Assembly: GCF_010501095.1 (NCBI RefSeq)
Contig: NZ_QVMP01000002.1
Coordinates: 173,280-237,279, forward strand
Direction of reading: 5' to 3'
From: Dysgonomonas sp. 520
GTDB lineage: Bacteria > Bacteroidota > Bacteroidia > Bacteroidales > Dysgonomonadaceae
DNA: 64,000 nt
Position numbers and translations under genes: made by a program
Shown here: positions 23,998-32,111 of the stretch, in pieces
Numbering within the stretch: position 1 is the stretch's first letter
How the letters are laid out: every line of letters starts with the position of its first letter
Notes under the pieces: generated by a model
Told to the model about the DNA's origin: nothing
Databases searched by the model: none
Seen by the model: only the letters and a program-made list of their open reading frames with translations

Positions 23998-24831
23998 TTA
24001 TTTGTGTAGATATGTTAGACTTAAAGAACTTAATCCGTTGCTTGTATATGTTGGAGCGGGGCCTTCTGCAGGAGTAAAAATTCCACTATAATCTCTTCCT
24101 CTGTCTGTTAATTGTACCCTTGCACTTAGCTTATCACCTTTTTTCAAAGCAACAATTGTATTTATTACAACATGTGTTGCGCTATACCGTTCGTAAGCGG
24201 TATTCCCTTTAGCCATGATTCTTGGATTTGCCGATGCCCCGTTTATCAAGACTTCACCCAACAAATTGGTTTGTTGAACCTTAACTCCATTTTCGGCATA
24301 GCACCACCGCCGTGAACTTGTAACAAAAGACAGAAGGTATGTTCCGTCTTTGCCAACAGTCAAGGTGTTATTTGTAAGGGAAAACGTAACACCACTCTCT
24401 TCTTTGGAGGCATCATAAACCAAATTATCCAGCACAACTCCCCGATAATCCATAATAGTATCCACACCCAGATATCCTTGTCCATAGGTACAATACAAAG
24501 TCCTGTATTCTTCTGTAGATATAGTTCTGGTATTCATCAACACCCACTCTTTTCCGTTCCAATAATAGAACCCGTCGGGTTTTGCTGCTATGGAAGGTGA
24601 ACTTGTCGCATCTTTCCTCAGAAAGATAAGGTTACCCGCATTCGACGGGTCGGTTGCAGGAAAGTTTGTTACACGAGGCACTAAAAGTCCGTCCTCGCCT
24701 GTCGGGTCGGTTATACTCGACTCTGTTATGTGCAAAGTCGACTTCGGGTCGTTTGTATTAATCCCTACCAACTGGGCTTTGATGCCAACGGCCAGAAACA
24801 GCAGGAGGGTGAATAAAATTAATCGTTTCAT
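23998..24831 (-). CDS. Secreted protein with C1q-like jelly-roll C-terminus (first gene of trio 1)
   Basis: The 277 residues have a signal peptide (about 1-19), the VGINTNDPKSTLHITESS module, LVPRVTNFPATDPSN and FYYWNGKEWVLMN. The C-terminal beta domain (about 115-277) contains GKDGTYLLSFVTSSRR and INTIVALKKGDKLSARV. The N-terminal 90 residues are nearly identical to the counterpart at 27798-28649, while the C-terminal domain is more diverged. It is the first gene after the shared divergent promoter region, with the palindrome 40 bp upstream of its ATG. The function is not known. Confidence 0.7.
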   Translation of the reverse strand: MKRLILFTLLLFLAVGIKAQLVGINTNDPKSTLHITESSITDPTGEDGLLVPRVTNFPATDPSNAGNLIFLRKDATSSPSIAAKPDGFYYWNGKEWVLMNTRTISTEEYRTLYCTYGQGYLGVDTIMDYRGVVLDNLVYDASKEESGVTFSLTNNTLTVGKDGTYLLSFVTSSRRWCYAENGVKVQQTNLLGEVLINGASANPRIMAKGNTAYERYSATHVVINTIVALKKGDKLSARVQLTDRGRDYSGIFTPAEGPAPTYTSNGLSSLSLTYLHK

Positions 24832-25123
24832 CTGTTAAATTTTGTGTTTTTATTCGTGTTTTAACATATCTGTCACTTGTAGAGTGACGGAAAAGTCGGA
24901 TAGGTACTTGTATTTATTTAATTATTAGCCGATTATCAAAAAGAAAGAATGGCGATATAGGCTTTTAGTTCAACGCTCGTGAAACATCTTGAAAAAACGA
25001 AACGAAGAGTAGTTCTTAATCAATTGATAATTTGACATTTAAGTAGAATAAAAAAGCACATTCAAATATTTTTCAGCAAAACATTCGTTTAACAAACTAA
25101 TATACAACACTTAAACAACAATA
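24832..25123. promoter_or_regulatory. Divergent promoter region of cassette 1 with palindromic site
   Basis: This region holds the inverted repeat GTCACT-TGTAG-AGTGAC at 24872-24888, 40 bp before the trio ATG at 24831. The 60 bp around it are almost identical to 28650-28715. A GCTCGTGAAACATCTTG stretch near 24975 is also shared in part. No TAnnTTTG box is evident for the trio, so it may need activation or another sigma factor. Confidence 0.5.
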
Positions 25124-25942
25124 ATGATGAAATCAGAAAACAATAATCCAATAGAATTCCTGCAACTGAACGAGGGTCAGTCATGGGGTCTTGAACCGGG
25201 AGAAAATAAAATAATTCTGGTGACAGAGGGAGAATTACAAATCCGTTCCTCAACTCATCCTGATGTTGATGTAACAGCCTCAAACATGGTGTTTTATCCC
25301 TTTCAGGAGCGGGTAGTATTGAAAGCGGCAAAAAAATCCGAAGTAGTTTCAATCCGCTTCACAAATGAGTCTGGTCTTTGTGGTATACTTTCTTCCATAA
25401 CTGCCAGCTCTACATTGAAACATTTTGGAGACGATGTTACATTGCTTCCCATTAATGGGTTAATTTATAACCATATAGGCTTAGTAAAAAAATATGAGAA
25501 CGAGAATTTTTGCGACAGTTACCTGCTGGATCTCAAACTAAAAGAATTTGGCTATATCCTCAAGCATTTTTATTCGGAAGAACAGTTGCAGAGTTTTTTC
25601 AAAGCGCTTCCCGCTAACGATTTGCGATTTTCGGAAGAGGTGTGCAGCCTCAGCCTGAGTGTTCGTTCGGTTCGCCAACTGGCTGAAAGAATGAATTATA
25701 GCTATTCGGGATTTAACAAGCGTTTCAGGCGAGTATTCAATATGTCGGCATACAACTGGATGAGAAACCAGAGAGCCAGACAGGTCTATCAGGACATTTG
25801 TCAGACAAGTAAAAGCCTGAAAGAGATCAGCACAAACCATAAATTTGCAACCCTGTCTCATTTCAATGAATTTTGCCACAAAAATCTGGGAAATTCCCCT
25901 TCCGAAATCAGAAGAAAAAACAGAACAAAACAATATATATAA
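25124..25942 (+). CDS. AraC-family transcriptional regulator (cassette 1)
   Basis: The 272-residue protein has an N-terminal cupin-like sensing domain (about 15-115: PGENKIILVTEGELQIRSS, MVFYPFQERVVL). The C-terminal AraC double HTH (about 165-265) has SVRQLAERMNYSYSGFNKRF in the first helix pair and EISTNHKFATLSHFNEFCHK in the second. The two AraC proteins in the window are almost identical except near residues 125-150, which lie in the sensor/linker part, so they probably bind the same DNA but might respond to different signals. It is divergent from trio 1 across a 291-bp region. Confidence 0.9.
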   Translation: MMKSENNNPIEFLQLNEGQSWGLEPGENKIILVTEGELQIRSSTHPDVDVTASNMVFYPFQERVVLKAAKKSEVVSIRFTNESGLCGILSSITASSTLKHFGDDVTLLPINGLIYNHIGLVKKYENENFCDSYLLDLKLKEFGYILKHFYSEEQLQSFFKALPANDLRFSEEVCSLSLSVRSVRQLAERMNYSYSGFNKRFRRVFNMSAYNWMRNQRARQVYQDICQTSKSLKEISTNHKFATLSHFNEFCHKNLGNSPSEIRRKNRTKQYI

Positions 25943-25946
25943 AAAA

Positions 25947-25981
25947 AGCACCTCTGTCACTTACCAAGTGACAGAGGTGCT
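25947..25981 (-). terminator. Terminator containing the CTGTCACTT palindrome (cassette 1 end)
   Basis: Perfect 16-bp arms AGCACCTCTGTCACTT (25947-25962) and AAGTGACAGAGGTGCT (25966-25981) sit around ACC. The minus strand runs into seven T residues, so it terminates transcripts of trio 2 coming from the right. Its inner part repeats the operator-like palindrome of the trio promoters. Confidence 0.8.
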
Positions 25982-26144
25982 CATTATCTCATTATCAGAC
26001 TACAAAGGTATAAAAAGTTTTTTAATTTACTACTTTTCCGTCAGATATTTCGTTTTTTACGACTCCCTAAATATGAAATATCCTTACCTCCGGAATTACT
26101 TTCAATCTTTCAGTCTTATTCTTACTTGAAAAGTTACCGGTTTT

Positions 26145-26990
26145 CTAAAAATCGCCCAGATATTTTGCCGATAGCGTTGCCACCGTTCCGTCTGTTATGG
26201 AATATTCCATCTTATCTCGAAAAACTGTATTATCTGAGCCATCCGGGTTACCTCCATTTCCGGTATCTTTATAAATATACTGCATACCCAATTGGATCAC
26301 ATCTCCTACCGAGAGTTTTACTGGCGCATAAGTCGTAAAAGTTTGTCTTGCCGGATTATCTACCGCAAAAGAACTAAACGACCTGAAGGTTGGTCCCGGG
26401 GTAGGTAGGGCGCCATTTAGCAGCAATTGGAGACAAAGTATATCTCGCATAGGTGCAGGATCGGCATTTTTTGTTAATGTCACTGAAATTTGTAGATAAT
26501 ACCAGCCTGTTTTATTTATCGTAATAGCACCTCCCGATAATGTACAGATAGACGGATTATTAGTAACCAGATTGTTAAATTTAATTTTAGACGGGTTATC
26601 GGCGTCTTTCATGGTTCCTGATGCTGTGTCGAATTGTGTTCCTGATGCAAAAAACTGGCTTTTATCCGTTATAACGGCAGTAGACATAGATTTCCATCCA
26701 ACCCATTTGTTCTGTGCGGCATCCCAATAATAAAACCCATTGAGTTCACCTGTTGGCAGTGGAGGGGTCGGGTTATCCAGAAAAACAAGCAACCCGTCTT
26801 CTTTGGGGTCGGTGGTATTCAGTTTTTCTACTCTTGGAACAATCACTCCTGTTTTGTTATTGGGCAAGGTTCGGTTATTGGGTTCAACAACCAAAGTCCC
26901 ATCTTTATATGTTTCCGAATTAATCGAAACCTGTGCTCGAACTACACTAACAGATATGAACAAGCACATTGATAATATATATATCTTCAT
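26145..26990 (-). CDS. Secreted protein with C1q-like jelly-roll C-terminus (third gene of trio 2)
   Basis: The 281-residue homologue of 22315-23208 has a signal peptide (about 1-19), the VSINSETYKDGTLVVEPNNR segment, FYYWDAAQNKWVGW and a beta domain ending in the shared SITDGTVATLSAKYLGDF. It is 16 residues shorter than its partner through loss of the proline-rich loop (about 200-215 in the partner) and other changes near residues 240-260. It ends trio 2, and the palindromic terminator lies 160 bp downstream. Confidence 0.7.
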   Translation of the reverse strand: MKIYILSMCLFISVSVVRAQVSINSETYKDGTLVVEPNNRTLPNNKTGVIVPRVEKLNTTDPKEDGLLVFLDNPTPPLPTGELNGFYYWDAAQNKWVGWKSMSTAVITDKSQFFASGTQFDTASGTMKDADNPSKIKFNNLVTNNPSICTLSGGAITINKTGWYYLQISVTLTKNADPAPMRDILCLQLLLNGALPTPGPTFRSFSSFAVDNPARQTFTTYAPVKLSVGDVIQLGMQYIYKDTGNGGNPDGSDNTVFRDKMEYSITDGTVATLSAKYLGDF

Positions 26991-26993
26991 TTT

Positions 26994-27791
26994 TTATAAT
27001 TCTTGTATTAATGTTAACATTAAAGCAAAGGGTGAGTCTATTTTTGCTTCCGGAGGGTTATTATAATCTCCATTGGGAGCAATGTATTCTAAACTGACCT
27101 GAATTGACAACAAATCATTTGCATTCAACTCTACAAATTGAGTGGTAGCAAATACTCCTGCCCGAAAGAAGTTTCCTGCTAAGTTTATTAGCGATGCAAT
27201 TGGAGGAGAGGCAGTAGTGCCATTAATCAATACTTCACATTTATAATCGGTAATTCTTTGATGCTGTTTTTGTATTCCACCCGTAAAGGCCAAAGCATAA
27301 CGGCCTTTTTTTCCGATTTTCAGCTCTCCGTTGGCTGTTAGCTGAAAACTGGGCAAAGGTGAATCCATATAGCTGAGCCTAACATACCGAGGCCCATCTG
27401 CTTTTAGAGTAGAAATATTTCCGGAACTGTCGTAAAGAGCATTTCCTGTACAAATGATTTTATTATAATCGATATCCGCTGTATTTATGTCTTGCAACTG
27501 ATCCCATGCCGGAATATCATTATTCCAGAAATAGAAACTATTTTTCCAGAAATCGATGGCATTGTCATGATTCAAAAAAATCATTGCTCCATGCTGGTCT
27601 GCTGTTGGATCTGTTGCCGGAAAAGAAGTAATACGGGGAAAAATGACACCAATATTTTGTTCAGGTGCAGTTTTATTCAGGGCACGAATGTCTAACAATG
27701 CTTCCGGATCGTTCGTATTAATTCCGATTTGGGCTACTGTTATACCATGTAGTACAAAGAGTAGTAATATAATAATGCTAAATTTTTTCAT
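26994..27791 (-). CDS. Secreted protein with C1q-like jelly-roll C-terminus (second gene of trio 2)
   Basis: The 265-residue homologue of 23212-23997 has a signal peptide, the IGINTNDPEALLDIRALNKT module, FYFWNNDIPAWDQL and a C-terminal beta domain (GKKGRYALAFTGG, ATTQFVELNANDLLSIQVS). Differences from the partner are concentrated between residues 125-145 and 180-255. It lies 3 bp before the third gene, so the trio should be translated together, which suggests a heteromeric complex or shared surface assembly (inference). Confidence 0.7.
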   Translation of the reverse strand: MKKFSIIILLLFVLHGITVAQIGINTNDPEALLDIRALNKTAPEQNIGVIFPRITSFPATDPTADQHGAMIFLNHDNAIDFWKNSFYFWNNDIPAWDQLQDINTADIDYNKIICTGNALYDSSGNISTLKADGPRYVRLSYMDSPLPSFQLTANGELKIGKKGRYALAFTGGIQKQHQRITDYKCEVLINGTTASPPIASLINLAGNFFRAGVFATTQFVELNANDLLSIQVSLEYIAPNGDYNNPPEAKIDSPFALMLTLIQEL

Positions 27792-27797
27792 AATTTT

Positions 27798-28649
27798 CTA
27801 TTTATGTAAATACGTTAGAGTTAAAGAACTTACTCCGTTACTGCCATATGATGGTGGCGGTCCTCCTGTTACTGGAACATACTCAAATAGACCTCCTCCC
27901 AGGTTCTTATACTGGCCTCTATCTGTCAATTGTACGATGGCAGTAAGTTTATCACCCTTTTCGAGGGAAACAATCGTATTTATAACAATATGGCATGCAC
28001 TGTATTTCTCTCCGGCTGTATTACCTTTTGCCATAATCCGAGGGTTAGCAGAAGCGCCGTTTATCAAAACCTCACCAAATAGGTTCGTGAATTGAGGAGG
28101 AGTTCCTTCCGAATCGTAAATATATCTGCGCGAACTTGTTACAAAGGACAACAAATATGTTCCGCCTTTGCCAACAGTAAAGACATTATCTGCAAGTGAA
28201 AACACAGCATCACTCTCTTCTTTTGAGGCATCATAAACCAAGCTGCCCAGTATAACACCCCGTTGACCCATATCCGTATCTGCACCCAGATATCCTTGCC
28301 CATAAGCGCAATACAAGGTTCGATACTCGTTTGTGTTTATGGATCTTGTTGCCATCAACACCCACTCATTGCCGTTCCAATAATAAAATCCGTCGGGTTT
28401 CGTAGCTATGGAAGGAGAACTTGTCGCATCTTTTCTCAGAAAGATCAAATTGCCCGCATTCAACGGATCTGTTGCTGGAAAGTTTGTCACACGAGGTGCT
28501 AGAAGTCCGTCCTTGCCTGTCGGGTCGGTTATACTCGACTCTGCGATATGCAAGGTCGACTTCGGGTCGTCTGTATTAATCCCTACCAGCTGAGCTTTGA
28601 TGCCAACGGCTAGAAACAGCAGGAGGGTGAATAAAATTAATCGTTTCAT
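27798..28649 (-). CDS. Secreted protein with C1q-like jelly-roll C-terminus (first gene of trio 2)
   Basis: The 283-residue homologue of 23998-24831 has a signal peptide identical to its partner (first 20 residues), then VGINTDDPKSTLHIAESS, FYYWNGNEWVLMA and a beta domain with GKGGTYLLSFVTSSRR and INTIVSLEKGDKLTAIV. A Gly/Pro loop near residues 250-270 differs from the partner. The near-identical signal region and promoter suggest recent duplication or gene conversion. Confidence 0.7.
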   Translation of the reverse strand: MKRLILFTLLLFLAVGIKAQLVGINTDDPKSTLHIAESSITDPTGKDGLLAPRVTNFPATDPLNAGNLIFLRKDATSSPSIATKPDGFYYWNGNEWVLMATRSINTNEYRTLYCAYGQGYLGADTDMGQRGVILGSLVYDASKEESDAVFSLADNVFTVGKGGTYLLSFVTSSRRYIYDSEGTPPQFTNLFGEVLINGASANPRIMAKGNTAGEKYSACHIVINTIVSLEKGDKLTAIVQLTDRGQYKNLGGGLFEYVPVTGGPPPSYGSNGVSSLTLTYLHK

Positions 28650-28940
28650 CTGTTAAATTTTGTGTTTTTATTCGTGTTTTAACATATCTGTCACTTGGTA
28701 AGTGACGGAAAAGTCGGAAGAATATTTGTATTTGTTTAATTATTAATTGATTAGACAAAAGAAAAAATAGGGCAATAATCCTTTTGTTCAACGCTAGTGA
28801 AACGTCTTAGTCAGAAGAGAAGAGGTACATATGATAAATTGTTGATAACCTGACTTTTATATAATACGAAAATTGTATTCAGACATTTTTTTGCAAAACA
28901 TTCGTTTAACAAACTAATATACAATACTTAAACAACAATA
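28650..28940. promoter_or_regulatory. Divergent promoter region of cassette 2 with palindromic site
   Basis: This region contains GTCACTT-GGT-AAGTGAC at 28690-28706, a more symmetric version of the site at 24872-24888, again 40 bp before the trio ATG. The rest resembles 24832-25123 with scattered changes. Confidence 0.5.
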
Positions 28941-29759
28941 ATGATGAAATCAGAAAACGATAATCCAATAGAATTCCTGCAACCGGACGAGGGCCGGTCG
29001 TGGAGTCTTGAACCGGGAGAAAATAAAATAATTCTGGTGATGGAGGGAGAATTACAAATCCGTTCTTCAACTCACCCCGATGTTGATGTAACAGCCTCAA
29101 ACATGGTGTTTTATCCCTTTCAGGAACGGGTAGTACTGAAAGCAGTGAAAAAATCCGAAGTAGTTTCAATCCGCTTCACAAATGAGTCGGGACTTTGTGG
29201 TATACTTTCTTCCATAACTGCCGATCCTTCTACCAAATATTTGGGAGATGATGTCACATCAATCCCGATTAATGAGTTAGTTTACAACCATATAGAATTC
29301 GTGAAAAAATATAAGGATGAGAGTTTTTGCGACAGTTACCTGCTAGATCTCAAACTAAAAGAATTTGGCTATATCCTCAAGCATTTTTATTCGGAAGAAC
29401 AGTTGCAGAGCTTTTTCAAGTCACTTCCCGCTAACGATTTGAGCTTTTCGGAAGAAGTGTGCAACCTTAGCCTGAGCGTTCGTTCGGTTCGACAACTAGC
29501 TGAAAGAATGAACTATAGCTATTCAGGATTTAACAAACGTTTCAGGAAGGTGTTCAATATGTCGGCATACAACTGGATGAGAAATCAGAGAGCCAGACAA
29601 GTTTATCAGGATATTTGCCAGACAAGCAAAAGCCTGAAAGAGATCAGCACGAACCATAAATTTGCAACCCTGTCTCATTTCAATGAATTTTGCCACAAAA
29701 ATCTGGGAAATTCCCCTTCCGAAATCAGAAGAAAAAACAGAACAAAACAATATATATAA
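28941..29759 (+). CDS. AraC-family transcriptional regulator (cassette 2)
   Basis: This 272-residue paralogue of 25124-25942 has the same cupin-like N-terminus and C-terminal double HTH (SVRQLAERMNYSYSGFNKRF). The DNA-binding half is nearly identical to the other copy; the differences lie mainly at residues about 14-22 and 120-150. Both paralogues should therefore recognise the same sites, so the two trios are likely cross-regulated. It is divergent from trio 2. Confidence 0.9.
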   Translation: MMKSENDNPIEFLQPDEGRSWSLEPGENKIILVMEGELQIRSSTHPDVDVTASNMVFYPFQERVVLKAVKKSEVVSIRFTNESGLCGILSSITADPSTKYLGDDVTSIPINELVYNHIEFVKKYKDESFCDSYLLDLKLKEFGYILKHFYSEEQLQSFFKSLPANDLSFSEEVCNLSLSVRSVRQLAERMNYSYSGFNKRFRKVFNMSAYNWMRNQRARQVYQDICQTSKSLKEISTNHKFATLSHFNEFCHKNLGNSPSEIRRKNRTKQYI

Positions 29760-29763
29760 AAAA

Positions 29764-29798
29764 AGCACCTCTGTCACTTACCAAGTGACAGAGGTGCT
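29764..29798 (-). terminator. Terminator containing the CTGTCACTT palindrome (cassette 2 end)
   Basis: Arms AGCACCTCTGTCACTT (29764-29779) and AAGTGACAGAGGTGCT (29783-29798) are identical to 25947-25981, with the T run on the minus strand. No minus-strand gene now lies to its right, so it is either a relic of further cassettes or serves the plus-strand araC. Confidence 0.7.
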
Positions 29799-29926
29799 CA
29801 TTATCTCATTATCAGACTACAAAGGTATAAAAAGTTTTTTAATTTACTACTTTTCCGAAAGACTTTATATCTTTTTATATACAATCGCATAATTAAAGAA
29901 ATATACTAACTATCTCATTTTTACGT

Positions 29927-29934
29927 TATCTTTG
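29927..29934 (+). promoter_or_regulatory. -7 box of the DUF4421-like gene
   Basis: TATCTTTG lies 19 bp before the ATG at 29954. Confidence 0.55.
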
Positions 29935-29953
29935 CAACACCCCAATCTAAACA

Positions 29954-30892
29954 ATGAAGGTAGTAATATACATATCAATTTCACTCATAGCACTGTTAAC
30001 CAACCCGTTGACAGCACAAACTGATAGTACCTATATAAAATCATACGATCAGAAACTATCTGTCCTATTTTATACAGGAAAGAATTTCGTATTTCTCTTG
30101 CATAACGAGAAAGACAAGGAGGTAGAATATCTGCCTAACAACCCTATGGATATTGGAGCGGGATTTTCGCTGAAAAACTTCTTTATCGGATTAAGTTACG
30201 GATACGGATTCGATTTTATGAGAGACAAAAAGTACGGTAAAACCGAGTCTTTTGACTTCCAACTGCACAATTATGGTCGGAAATATGCTCTCGACCTATT
30301 TATACAACAATATAAAGGATTTTTTTCGGAAGAAGGGAGCAATAATATCCAATTATTCCCCGAACTTTCGGTTACCCAATACGGACTGAACGGGCAATAT
30401 ATCTTCAACGGAAAAAAGTTTTCCTATAAGGCAGCCTTCGATCAGAGCGAGAAACAAATAAAATCGGCCGGAAGCTGGCTCTTAGGCATGGGGGTTTTCT
30501 TAAGTAAAATAGATACGGGCAACAGCATATTGATGGGAGACAAGTCTGTCTACAACAATTTTCAATTCGGGGTCAGTGGAGGTTATGCCTACAATTGGGC
30601 AATACACCGAAAATGGTTCATTGCCATGTCGGTGACCACAGGTATCAATTTCGGCAGCGATAAAATCAATACTTTCGGCAAACAAAGGCTGGAAGTTTAC
30701 CCCACCGTATTCCCCCGTTTTGCGGCAGGATATAACAGGGCAAACTGGTCGATAGGACTTTCGTATCTCAGCAACTTCATTTTTCCGAGTTTTTCGGAAG
30801 ATTCGAACATCGGACTAAATTCCGGAAACTTCCGACTTTCATATATTCACCGTTTCGATCGGATTCCTTTTCTCGATAAAAAGGAGAAATAG
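29954..30892 (+). CDS. DUF4421-like outer-membrane protein
   Basis: The 312 residues have a signal peptide (about 1-21). A beta-barrel-like protein with alternating aromatic strands follows, in the order typical of DUF4421: YIKSYDQKLSVLFYTGKNF, then EYLPNNPMDIGAGFSLKNF, then LFIQQYKGFF, ending with an Arg/Phe-rich strand. The family is found in Bacteroidetes envelopes; its function is not known. The promoter box sits 19 bp upstream. The gene at 31021 follows after 128 bp and may be co-transcribed. Confidence 0.75.
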   Translation: MKVVIYISISLIALLTNPLTAQTDSTYIKSYDQKLSVLFYTGKNFVFLLHNEKDKEVEYLPNNPMDIGAGFSLKNFFIGLSYGYGFDFMRDKKYGKTESFDFQLHNYGRKYALDLFIQQYKGFFSEEGSNNIQLFPELSVTQYGLNGQYIFNGKKFSYKAAFDQSEKQIKSAGSWLLGMGVFLSKIDTGNSILMGDKSVYNNFQFGVSGGYAYNWAIHRKWFIAMSVTTGINFGSDKINTFGKQRLEVYPTVFPRFAAGYNRANWSIGLSYLSNFIFPSFSEDSNIGLNSGNFRLSYIHRFDRIPFLDKKEK

Positions 30893-31020
30893 CGAAACAG
30901 GGAATAACCATCACAACCAGCAAAATCTCAACTTCAGCCTGTCGGTTATGCAATTCGTCCGAAAAAGGTTTTCCGATGAAACATTACAACGTTTCTTTGC
31001 CTTAAAACGATTAAAAGGCA

Positions 31021-31923
31021 ATGAAATTAGTATTTATCATCTCTGTTTCGGTTCTTCTTTCAATATGTTTCAAGTGCTCTGCTCAAGGGTATATAAAATC
31101 GGAATACCTGACATCTTCTTCATTCAAAGATGATGATGGCAACAACATGGGATCGGGCAACATGCTTAAAATATCAGGAGGATATAACATCCCTCTATCT
31201 ATGAAAATGAATGAAGAAAATCAGCCAACCGCATGGTCTTTGTCTATGTATGGCGCATACGGCGTATTAAGCAACCGGAACATGATGGAAGATATTAATC
31301 CCGAAAAAATATTCAACTCCAGCCTCAATGTTACACACATAAGGCCTCTATCGAAAAAATGGCGATTAATCGCTTCTTTAGGGGCAGGAATATACTCTGC
31401 ACCCGATGAAATCACCGAAAAAAGCATCTTGGTCAACGGAGCTGCCATATTCATCTATAATCTGAAAAATAACCTCGATTTAGGATTCGGAGTGGGATTG
31501 ACCAACTCGTTCGGTGTGCCCTTGCTTATGCCGATGTCGCTTGTAAAATGGAAACTCCCCGGAAATTATGAATTGGATGTTGACATTGCCAGCGGCATGA
31601 AAATAGCCGCAAAAGCCAAGCTGAACAATTCATTCAAACTAAGTTTGGTAGCGATGGAAATGGACGGAATGTCTTCGGTGGTTGAAGTAGACGGAAAATC
31701 CATGATTTACGCTACTTCTACGTTGAAATCTTACCTTTCTCCCGAATACAAGATCGGAAAAGCCTCAACTATATATATGGGCGTCGGTGGAACATGGCTA
31801 AGATCGGTGAGCCTGAACAACCGCAGTTTCAAAGGTTTTTCGGAAAGTTTATTCAATAATAAAAGGAAACTGCATTTCAACACCTCTCTATACCTGAATA
31901 TCGGTTTCAGGTATGGTTTCTAG
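31021..31923 (+). CDS. Outer-membrane beta-barrel protein, DUF6268-like
   Basis: The 300-residue protein has a signal peptide (about 1-22, ending KCSAQ) and repeated amphipathic strands with Gly and aromatic residues (GGYNIPLSMKMN, LIASLGAGIYSAP, NNLDLGFGVGL). It ends in a C-terminal strand LYLNIGFRYGF closing with Phe, as outer-membrane barrels usually do. It resembles the DUF6268 barrel family by pattern. No partner or substrate can be named. It converges on priA with 188 bp between them. Confidence 0.65.
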   Translation: MKLVFIISVSVLLSICFKCSAQGYIKSEYLTSSSFKDDDGNNMGSGNMLKISGGYNIPLSMKMNEENQPTAWSLSMYGAYGVLSNRNMMEDINPEKIFNSSLNVTHIRPLSKKWRLIASLGAGIYSAPDEITEKSILVNGAAIFIYNLKNNLDLGFGVGLTNSFGVPLLMPMSLVKWKLPGNYELDVDIASGMKIAAKAKLNNSFKLSLVAMEMDGMSSVVEVDGKSMIYATSTLKSYLSPEYKIGKASTIYMGVGGTWLRSVSLNNRSFKGFSESLFNNKRKLHFNTSLYLNIGFRYGF

Positions 31924-32111
31924 CGCATACACCTACTCATACAAGATATGCAATTAGTGCCCTATCAATCGTCGATGAATTCATACATTGATAAATGGTT
32001 GCAGCAAAAAACATACTTACAGGTCGGTCTCGTTCAGTATATTACTACTCTATTTATGTTATTTGTCCATTATGGCTTTTTTTTGGCTTTTCATCGTTTT
32101 TTTTCACCAAA

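Larger units (their letters stand above)
22313..26040. repeat. Tandem duplication unit 1 (AraC regulator plus secreted trio)
   Basis: This unit is matched gene for gene by 26143-29857: three minus-strand secreted protein genes, a divergent araC-type gene and a palindromic terminator. The ends of similarity are sharp: TTCTAAAAATCGCC begins both units and CTACTTTTCCG ends both. The offset is 3830 bp at the left and 3817 bp at the right end, because the trio genes differ in length. Confidence 0.85.
26143..29857. repeat. Tandem duplication unit 2 (AraC regulator plus secreted trio)
   Basis: This is the second copy of the cassette at 22313-26040, in direct orientation. The AraC gene, promoter region, terminator and N-terminal halves of the secreted proteins are nearly identical, while the C-terminal halves of the trio differ. 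Confidence 0.85.
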
